DNA of 49,536 nucleotides from Bacteroidota bacterium (lineage in GTDB: Bacteria; Bacteroidota; Ignavibacteria; Ignavibacteriales; Ignavibacteriaceae). Positions 43,438 to 49,536 of this stretch are shown here, in pieces. Position 1 is the stretch's first letter, and the number at the start of each line of letters is the position of its first letter. The translations under genes were made by a program, and so were the position numbers. The stretch covers positions 1-49,536 of the forward strand of contig JAKAJV010000109.1 of NCBI GenBank assembly GCA_021813585.1. Direction: 5' to 3'. The notes under the pieces were generated by a model. It was not told where the DNA came from. It did no database searches and was given only the letters and a program-made list of their open reading frames with translations.

Positions 43438-44364
43438 ATGATTATTTCTTCTATTGATATCGGGACGAATACAATTTTATTATTGGTTGCCGATGTAAAC
43501 CGGGATACAAAAAATATTCGCGTTCTGCGAGACGAACACAGAATACCAAGAATCGGTAAAGGCGTTATACCGGGAAGAGCTATTACTGAGGATAAAATAT
43601 CCGTATTGTTCAAAATTCTTTATGAATTCAAGCAGATAATTAATGAATATAATACTGATTTGACAATATTAACTGCCACTAACGCCTTTAGAATTGCTTC
43701 TAATAGCGCAGAGATAGTGAATAAAATTAAAGAAATTTTTGAATGGGAAGTTAATATTATCAGCGGCGAAGATGAAGCTAAATACTCATTTTTAGGTTCA
43801 ACTATAGGAGAAACTTTTTACAAAGATATTTTAGTTATAGATATAGGAGGCGGCAGTACAGAGCTAGTCCAGGGAAGAAACCAAGAAATATACTTTAGAC
43901 AAAGCTATCCGATCGGTGCTGTCCTAGGCACGGAGAAATTTCTTAGAGCTAATCCGCCTTCTGCACAAGAGATCGAGACTTTTAAGGATGAGATTTCCAA
44001 AATTTTTATTGGAATAAAAGCTAAAACAAATATTCCGGAAAAGACGATTGCTATAGCCGGAACTCCCACAACATTGGCCTGTATAAAACAAAAACTGAAA
44101 TCATATGATGAATACTTAATAGAAGGCAGCGAAATTACATACAATGAACTAAGTGTATTGACGGAAACGCTTGCAAAACTAAGAAGCGAAGATATTAGAG
44201 AAAAATATCAGGATGTAGTTAAGGGGCGTGAAGATGTATTACTGAGCGGCAGTTTAATTTTACAATATTTGATGGAAAAACTCGGTTTATCCAAAGTAAC
44301 TGTAAGTACAAAGGGCATCCGTTATGGTGCTATTGTGAATTATTTATTAAGAGAAAATGCTTAG
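43438..44364 (+). CDS. Ppx/GppA family exopolyphosphatase
   Basis: A 308-residue ASKHA-fold phosphatase. ISSIDIGTNTILLLVADV is the phosphate-1 motif, FRIASNSAEIV and SGEDEAKYSFLGS give the family core, and VIDIGGGSTELVQG is the phosphate-2 motif. The protein is of the short two-domain form, without the C-terminal HD domain of E. coli Ppx/GppA. It may degrade polyphosphate or pppGpp; the sequence does not decide. It is the only plus-strand gene in this half of the window. Confidence 0.9.
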   Translation: MIISSIDIGTNTILLLVADVNRDTKNIRVLRDEHRIPRIGKGVIPGRAITEDKISVLFKILYEFKQIINEYNTDLTILTATNAFRIASNSAEIVNKIKEIFEWEVNIISGEDEAKYSFLGSTIGETFYKDILVIDIGGGSTELVQGRNQEIYFRQSYPIGAVLGTEKFLRANPPSAQEIETFKDEISKIFIGIKAKTNIPEKTIAIAGTPTTLACIKQKLKSYDEYLIEGSEITYNELSVLTETLAKLRSEDIREKYQDVVKGREDVLLSGSLILQYLMEKLGLSKVTVSTKGIRYGAIVNYLLRENA

Positions 44365-44389
44365 TATTAGATTGAATTAATAAATCATT

Positions 44390-46015
44390 TTAAGGATTTA
44401 AATTTTGTAAAATCGTATCCTTAATTTTAGAGTCTGATAATTGATTTGGGTAATCCAGAGTATAATGAAGCCCTCTGCTTTCTTTTCTCAACTTAGCCGA
44501 TTTTATGATCATGTGTGCGCATGCAACTATATTTCTTAATTCAAGAATGTCTTCAAATATTTTTGTCCTTTTATATAAGTCTTCGGTCTCAACAAAAATA
44601 TTATGAATTCTTCTTGCTGCCCTGTCAAGCCTCTGGTTGGACCTGACGATTCCGACATAATCCCACATAATTTGTCTTACTTCCTTTATACTGTGGGAGA
44701 TTAATATTTTTTCATCGTATGATAAGGCACCCAGATCATCCCATTCCGGGATATCCGGGAAAGAGTGAGAATAATTCTTTAAAAATATCTTAATATCCTT
44801 TGCTGCGCGGTGGGCAAATACAACAGCCTCTAAAAGTGAATTGCTTGCCAATCGATTTGCGCCGTGGACCCCAGTCATACTTACTTCCCCGCATGCGTAT
44901 AATCCCTTCAATGAAGTTCGTGCGAATTCATCTACTGCTACTCCACCACAAGCATAATGAGCTGCAGGCACCACGGGAATGAAATCTTTGCTTATATCGA
45001 TTCCTTTTTTCAGGCATTCGTTATATATATTAGGAAAATGTTCAATAATCTCTTCTTTATCTTTATGAGTAATATCCAGATAAACAAATTCTTCTCCGCG
45101 TACTTTTAACTCGTTATCAATAGCCCTTGCAACAATATCCCTCGGTGCCAGTTCTTTTCTGGAATCGTATTTAGTCATAAATTCTTTACCATCAATTGTA
45201 CGCAAAATTCCGCCAAAGCCTCTTACTGCTTCGGAAATTAAGAATGAAGGGTTATTGTAACTTTCGTTTCCGTTAGCGCGGTATAATGATGTAGGATGAA
45301 ACTGGATGAACTCCATATTTCCTATTTTTGCTCCAGAGCGGTATGCCATTGCAAAACCATCTCCCGTCGCAATACTTGGATTTGTTGTATGAAGATAAAC
45401 CTGACCTAATCCACCAGTAGCCAGCACAGTAACCTTGGCAGCAATTTTAATAACGTCCATACTGTTGCAGTCCAAAACAAAAGCGCCCCAGCAGTTTCTA
45501 TTATTCAGCGGTTCATTTTTAAGTTTTTTAATATTATGCTCGGTAATCAAATCAATTGCTAAAGTATTTTCTATAATTTTTACATTTTTAATTGTATTAA
45601 GTTTTGCTATTAAAGCTCTTTCTATTTCTTTACCTGTTAAGTCCTTAGCATGAACAATCCGGGCCATGGAATGTCCCCCTTCTTTAGCGAGATCCAGTTT
45701 TCCGTTCTTTTTAGTAAACTCAGTCCCAATCCGGATTAAATCATTTATCCTGTCGGGACCATCTGTTACCAGTATTTCAACTATATCTCTTTTACAAAGG
45801 CCTGCTCCAGCTTTCAGAGTATCTTCAATATGCTTATCAAAAGAATCTTCAGGATCGATAACTGAAGCTATCCCGCCCTGGGCGTAGTTAGTATTCGATT
45901 CATTTTTATCCTTTTTTGTTACAACAATTACATCTGCATATTTTGAAATTTCATGCGCGGCAAATAATCCTGCTATGCCGCTTCCGATTACAAGTACATC
46001 AGTTTTAATTTCCAT
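44390..46015 (-). CDS. nadB: L-aspartate oxidase
   Basis: FAD enzyme (541 aa) that oxidises aspartate to iminoaspartate, the first step of de novo NAD synthesis. The FAD-binding motif is VIGSGIAGLFAAHEI; NYAQGGIASVI, EGGHSMARIVHAKD, EFIQFHPTSLY and GVHGANRLASNSLLEAVVF are family landmarks that hold the flavin and substrate. The C-terminal helical domain (about 420-541) is that of the succinate dehydrogenase/fumarate reductase flavoprotein family. nadA and nadC are not in the window. It follows argD after two bases. Confidence 0.95.
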   Translation of the reverse strand: MEIKTDVLVIGSGIAGLFAAHEISKYADVIVVTKKDKNESNTNYAQGGIASVIDPEDSFDKHIEDTLKAGAGLCKRDIVEILVTDGPDRINDLIRIGTEFTKKNGKLDLAKEGGHSMARIVHAKDLTGKEIERALIAKLNTIKNVKIIENTLAIDLITEHNIKKLKNEPLNNRNCWGAFVLDCNSMDVIKIAAKVTVLATGGLGQVYLHTTNPSIATGDGFAMAYRSGAKIGNMEFIQFHPTSLYRANGNESYNNPSFLISEAVRGFGGILRTIDGKEFMTKYDSRKELAPRDIVARAIDNELKVRGEEFVYLDITHKDKEEIIEHFPNIYNECLKKGIDISKDFIPVVPAAHYACGGVAVDEFARTSLKGLYACGEVSMTGVHGANRLASNSLLEAVVFAHRAAKDIKIFLKNYSHSFPDIPEWDDLGALSYDEKILISHSIKEVRQIMWDYVGIVRSNQRLDRAARRIHNIFVETEDLYKRTKIFEDILELRNIVACAHMIIKSAKLRKESRGLHYTLDYPNQLSDSKIKDTILQNLNP

Positions 46016-46017
46016 TA

Positions 46018-47196
46018 TTACTTCTTAAGCTTTAAAGATTCGTGAAAATTATATAAAAAGAAATCTATATCATTTTTTGTTGAGATAAGCGGTGGTAATA
46101 TTCTTAGAACATTATTATTAGTACAATTTATTAGAACTTTTTTATCGCGCATAATTTTAACCAGGCTCTGGCCTTCATAATTAAGCTCAATACCAATCAT
46201 AAAACCTTTCCCTCTTATTTCCTTAATGTCATCGGGGAACATTTTTTTTATTTCATTTAATTGGGAAAAAAAATAATCTCCCAATGCAGCCACTTCATTT
46301 ATTAAACCATTCTCAAAGACTTCATGAAGAACTACCTTGCCCGCAGCACAGCTTACGGGATTACCTCCGAATGTTGTCCCATGTTTCCCCGTTTCAAAAA
46401 CCCCGCTTAATTTTTCAGTTGTTAATACTGCGCCCAATGGCAAACCGCCTCCGATAGCTTTTGCGGTTACTATTATATCTGGGTACAAATTTAGATGATT
46501 GTGCGAGTATGGTTTCCCGGTTCTTCCTATTCCACATTGAATTGAATCGGAAACGATAATAAAGCCATACTTATTTCTTAGCAGTGCCAAATGATCTGCA
46601 AATTCCCGAGAAACTACATTTATGCCGCCTTCGCCTTGAATAAATTCAACGAAGACGGCTGCCGTTTCACTATTGATTTTCTCGTATAGGTCTTCTACGC
46701 TATTAAATTTTATGTGAAAGATGTTGGGAAGCAAAGGCTCAAATCCATGACGGTATTTTTCCCGGCCTGTAAGAGTCATAGCACCGTAAGTACGCCCGTG
46801 AAAAGAATCGGTAAGAGCAAATATCTTTTTATCGGGTCCTTCCTTTTTTCTAATTAATTTCAGTGCACCTTCAATTGACTCTGTACCGCTGTTTGTTAAA
46901 AATACTTTTGACATATTCGAATGCTTAAGCAGCAGCTCGGCAAATTCAATTTGAATATCGGTTATGTAGTTGTTGGAAAGATGGGCGAATTTAGAAATCT
47001 GTTCAGAGACAGCTTTTACAATCTCCGGATGCGCATAGCCAAGAGCGTTTACAGCTAGACCTGAAAAAAAATCCAAATACTTGTTCCCATCTTTGTCAAT
47101 TAAATGTACTCCTCTGCCGTGAGAAATATTTATTGGTATCCGGTTATATGTCGGAAGGAATAGTTGATGTTCTTTTGCAAATAAATCCTGATTCAT
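46018..47196 (-). CDS. argD: Acetylornithine-type aminotransferase (class III, PLP)
   Basis: PLP enzyme (392 aa) of the acetylornithine/ornithine aminotransferase group. FLTNSGTESIEGALKLIRK holds the phosphate-binding turn, FHGRTYGAMTLTG the ring-stacking residues, Asp217 in SDSIQCGIGRTGK contacts the pyridine nitrogen, and the Schiff-base Lys is in TAKAIGGGLPLGA. The usual Glu after Asp217 is Ser218. Arginine synthesis is the most likely role; a succinylornithine or 4-aminobutyrate-type reaction cannot be excluded, as no other arg gene is nearby. Confidence 0.85.
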   Translation of the reverse strand: MNQDLFAKEHQLFLPTYNRIPINISHGRGVHLIDKDGNKYLDFFSGLAVNALGYAHPEIVKAVSEQISKFAHLSNNYITDIQIEFAELLLKHSNMSKVFLTNSGTESIEGALKLIRKKEGPDKKIFALTDSFHGRTYGAMTLTGREKYRHGFEPLLPNIFHIKFNSVEDLYEKINSETAAVFVEFIQGEGGINVVSREFADHLALLRNKYGFIIVSDSIQCGIGRTGKPYSHNHLNLYPDIIVTAKAIGGGLPLGAVLTTEKLSGVFETGKHGTTFGGNPVSCAAGKVVLHEVFENGLINEVAALGDYFFSQLNEIKKMFPDDIKEIRGKGFMIGIELNYEGQSLVKIMRDKKVLINCTNNNVLRILPPLISTKNDIDFFLYNFHESLKLKK

Positions 47197-47207
47197 ATTT
47201 AATTTCT

Positions 47208-47915
47208 TTAATTATATAGATAATAAGAGTTGGAATAAATTACGAAATAAATTAATGCGTTGAATGCTAATCCGGCAATAATAGAATAGACCAAGTTTCT
47301 GCTTTGGGTTTTAACTGCCGAAATAGATAAAAATACCCCCCATATAACCACAAGGAATTCAAAAACAGTTAGAGTATAAGCCAGGCCTTCTTTAATAGTA
47401 AACGGTGAAGGATTCTTTGAAAAAAGTGTTCCGCCGAATATTGTTAGTTCAACAATGAACAAAATTATTAGTCCGAATACATGCGGCAGAAGCGAAAATA
47501 CAAGTATGGAAATATTATCCCTGAACCGGGTTTTCAACCCGGCTATCTTGTTTGTCCACGTTAAGGCAGTACTAATCAATATTATAAAGAATGCAAGTGA
47601 AGCAGCAATAATCAAAAAGCTAACAATAAAATTGTCAAAGGCCGGCTCATATTTATGAGTAATCAATGAAAGGAACATTGAATCGATAAATAGCTTTACC
47701 GAAGCAAAAATGAAAATGGTTAATAGGAAGTTCTTATGTTCCGATTGAATGATTATTTCAAATCCTTTTCTCGGACTTTCGATTAACAGGCCGATAACTT
47801 TCCACAGGTCGATATTAAAAATTCGTTCCCTTAAATAGGAATTACAATTTTTACAAATTAATCCGTAGAATGGATTTTCCTCATTACAATTTTTGCAGAC
47901 TATTATATTTTTCAT
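47208..47915 (-). CDS. Yip1-like multi-helix membrane protein with an N-terminal zinc ribbon
   Basis: A 235-residue membrane protein. The first ~25 residues form a small zinc ribbon (CKNCNEENPFYGLICKNC). After an amphipathic region (KVIGLLIESPRKGFEIII, typical of Yip1 proteins just before the membrane part) come about five membrane helices (TIFIFASVKLFID; FLIIAASLAFFIILIS; ISILVFSLLPHVFGLIILFI; TVFEFLVVIWGVFLSISA; IIAGLAFNALIYFVI). The fold is Yip1-like; no function is known for the bacterial forms. It starts at the last base of the DUF5683 gene. Confidence 0.7.
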   Translation of the reverse strand: MKNIIVCKNCNEENPFYGLICKNCNSYLRERIFNIDLWKVIGLLIESPRKGFEIIIQSEHKNFLLTIFIFASVKLFIDSMFLSLITHKYEPAFDNFIVSFLIIAASLAFFIILISTALTWTNKIAGLKTRFRDNISILVFSLLPHVFGLIILFIVELTIFGGTLFSKNPSPFTIKEGLAYTLTVFEFLVVIWGVFLSISAVKTQSRNLVYSIIAGLAFNALIYFVIYSNSYYLYN

Positions 47916-48400
47916 TAAAAATTTACCCTCATGTTTAGCATGGGAGAATTTGTTCGTGCATCTTGTTTAACCGAAAAATCAAAAAGCTCGGCATCTACAT
48001 ACGCATCCACAAGATTTAAAACATAAGCCAAGCCGAAATAAATTGCAAAAAGATCGCGCTGGTCTTGATAGAATGTTTTATAGCTTAAGTAATTTATGTT
48101 ATTGGTCTGATTGTACAAATCCTGGGACTGCCTGTAATACTTATTGTTTTGGTACCATTGATAGCCAAGCCAGCCGAGCACTCCCCAAACCACAGGAATT
48201 TTTAAATAGGATTGGTTATAGAACTGTCCCCAGCCAGGTAATATTGCGCTTCTTAATACGGCTCCCCACGGAGATTTTTGCATTACGAAAACTGTATCTT
48301 CCTTTTCTGAAGAATTATTCCGGAGAGTGTCCTGCTGCGAATATCCTGTTCGCAGCAATAAGAATGTTATTGCTAAAATTTTAATTGTATGCTTTATCAA
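47915..48400 (-). CDS. DUF5683 protein
   Basis: A 161-residue exported protein with a signal peptide (ILAITFLLLRTGYSQ). The SPWGAVLRSAILPGWGQFYN segment, GWLGYQWYQNNKYY and LVDAYVDAELFDFSV are the landmarks of DUF5683, a membrane-associated family that lies next to parB in many Bacteroidota; function is unknown. It overlaps the 3' end of parB by 20 bases and the Yip1-like gene by one base. Confidence 0.85.
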   Translation of the reverse strand: MIKHTIKILAITFLLLRTGYSQQDTLRNNSSEKEDTVFVMQKSPWGAVLRSAILPGWGQFYNQSYLKIPVVWGVLGWLGYQWYQNNKYYRQSQDLYNQTNNINYLSYKTFYQDQRDLFAIYFGLAYVLNLVDAYVDAELFDFSVKQDARTNSPMLNMRVNF

Positions 48401-49331
48401 TTACTTCAAACAGTTCAAATAATCGTTCTAATTCATCGTTTGAATAGAATTCAATTGTTATCTCGCCAGAGCCGTCCTGTTTTTGCTTGCATATTACTTT
48501 CGTCCCGAAAATCTTTCTCAATTTATCCTCTACGTCGTTAAGTCCAGCTGAAAATGCGGCCGCTCTGGGTGCAAACGAAACTGTCCGCTTTGACGCTTCG
48601 GGCGACTTCAATAATTTCTTAACTAAATTTTCTACCTTTCTAACGGAAAGGTTTCCTTCCATAATTTTATGCAGTGCTTCCAGCTGCATAGCTTCGGAAG
48701 GCAGGTTTATTAAGGCTCTAGCGTGTCCGGAGGATATTTCTTCTTTTATTAAACACTGCTGTATTTGAAGAGGCAGCTTTAAAAGCCTTATTGAATTTGC
48801 AACCGTCGTTCTATCCTTACCGACTTTCTCGGCAATCGCTTCCTGTGTAAGATGACATTCATCCATCAGTCTTTTGTAAGCAAGACCCACTTCAATCGGA
48901 TTTAATTTTTCTCTCTGTATATTTTCGATCAGCGCTAAAGCGAGCATTGTCTCCGGAGAATCCACTTTAATTATATATGCCGGAATTTCTTTATATCCTA
49001 TTTCCCTGCAGGCTTTCAATCGTCTTTCGCCTGAGACTAACTCGAATTTGCTGCGGTCAAGTCTCCTTACGGTTATCGGCTGGATAAGACCGTTTGAAAG
49101 GATTGATTTCTTTAGCTCTTCAAACGCTTCCGGCTCTATGCTTATTCTAGGCTGGTATGGATTGGGAGAAATAACATCGATCGGAATCTTTGCTAAAACA
49201 TCGACAAGTATGCCGTCGTCTTTTTTTATCTCAGCAATGTTTAACGGCGTACCGGTGTTCTGAAAGCTTTGCTGGTTAATCAAAGCTTCAAGTCCCCTTC
49301 CAAGTCCGGTTTTTAATTTACTCATACTCAT
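48381..49331 (-). CDS. parB: Chromosome-partitioning protein ParB
   Basis: CTP-dependent DNA clamp (316 aa) that loads at parS sites. LGRGLEALI opens the protein. The ParB/sulfiredoxin domain has [13 protein letters not shown] and [21 protein letters not shown] (the CTP-binding box), and the helix-turn-helix that reads parS lies at about residues 145-190 ([24 protein letters not shown]). The C-terminal dimerisation domain (about 270-316) ends with [16 protein letters not shown]. It overlaps parA by four bases. I saw no parS-like palindrome in the window. Confidence 0.97.
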   Translation of the reverse strand: MSMSKLKTGLGRGLEALINQQSFQNTGTPLNIAEIKKDDGILVDVLAKIPIDVISPNPYQPRISIEPEAFEELKKSILSNGLIQPITVRRLDRSKFELVSGERRLKACREIGYKEIPAYIIKVDSPETMLALALIENIQREKLNPIEVGLAYKRLMDECHLTQEAIAEKVGKDRTTVANSIRLLKLPLQIQQCLIKEEISSGHARALINLPSEAMQLEALHKIMEGNLSVRKVENLVKKLLKSPEASKRTVSFAPRAAAFSAGLNDVEDKLRKIFGTKVICKQKQDGSGEITIEFYSNDELERLFELFEVIDKAYN

Positions 49332-49536
49332 TCTGTCTTAATTTCAGTTGAATTTCTTTCCAATAATTCGGAAGCTAAGGCAATATAGTTCTGAGAGCCC
49401 GTAGAGATCGCATCGTAAAGAATAACCGGCTTGCCGAAGCTGGGCGCCTCCGAAATTCTTACATTACGGTGTATTATCGTCTTAAATACTTTTTCGCCGA
49501 AATATTTTTTAACTTCATCGGCTACCTGCTGAGAAA
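49328..49536 (-). CDS. parA: Chromosome-partitioning ATPase ParA, C-terminal part
   Basis: The last 69 residues of a ParA/Soj protein run off the right edge. They read [19 protein letters not shown], then [20 protein letters not shown] and [10 protein letters not shown], the conserved ParA C terminus including the [10 protein letters not shown] signature. The stop (49328-49330) overlaps the parB start in an ATGA arrangement. The ATP-binding half is outside the window. Confidence 0.95.
   Translation of the reverse strand, partial: SQQVADEVKKYFGEKVFKTIIHRNVRISEAPSFGKPVILYDAISTGSQNYIALASELLERNSTEIKTE

Noticed and set aside
48381-49536. parS or origin elements near parAB
   Set aside because: I saw no parS-type 16-base palindrome or cluster of DnaA boxes inside the window; they may lie outside it.

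Overview
The window reads as ordinary chromosome of a Bacteroidota/Chlorobi-group bacterium, most likely an Ignavibacteriales member. The best clue is the C-terminal sorting tail of the secreted protein at 6987-8684 (YQNYPNPFNPSTVISYQL, then a GVYFYRI strand), a type IX secretion signal in the form typical of Ignavibacteria and relatives. A second secreted protein with a T9SS-like tail, a Bacteroidota-style YbeY, a DUF5683 gene beside parAB and low G+C fit the same placement. The species cannot be named from sequence alone. I see no rRNA, prophage, insertion sequence or CRISPR array, and no stretch over 300 bases without a gene; the longest uncertain gap is about 176 bases (10191-10366).

Layout. 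1-2980 (+): the 3' part of an MlaD-like lipid-transport gene, gamma-glutamyltransferase and acpS. 3084-10190 (+): an environment-sensing block with a beta-propeller histidine kinase, its LuxR-type response regulator, a T9SS-exported delta-60 repeat protein, an OmpA-anchored lectin-like protein and a truncated remnant of another secreted protein. 10367-10867 (+): an HNH endonuclease gene with no normal start codon. 10996-28842 (+): an almost gapless run of 18 genes (trpS, scpAB, rluB, dacB, lysS, glycosyltransferase, Wzi-like barrel, ctp, DUF3108, gamma-carbonic anhydrase, MBL hydrolase, ybeY, smg, topA, xer, hpf, hprK). 28917-33395 (+): M23 peptidase, DUF2795 protein with a strong terminator, DNA polymerase III delta', thiolase and 3-hydroxybutyryl-CoA dehydrogenase.

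From 33465 the coding strand is mostly minus: a small secreted orphan, then purF - giant subtilase - pgsA - ftsY as a tightly overlapping unit, tRNA-Pro(GGG) with a MerR-family gene, a TM protein - small conserved protein - aroQ unit, and parA-parB-DUF5683-Yip1-argD-nadB running in from the right edge. A Ppx/GppA phosphatase (43438-44364) is the only plus-strand gene in this half.

The genes mostly serve chromosome maintenance (ScpAB, TopA, Xer, ParAB, FtsY), translation (TrpS, LysS, RluB, YbeY, HPF), envelope building and surface display (DacB, M23, Wzi-like, GT2, subtilase, delta-60 protein), and central metabolism (PurF, NadB, ArgD, AroQ, thiolase/Hbd). I did not find a convincing undescribed system. 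The points most worth a second look are the start-less HNH gene, the truncated neighbour, the kinase next to surface genes, the length of the 18-gene run, and the secreted protease embedded between purF and pgsA.
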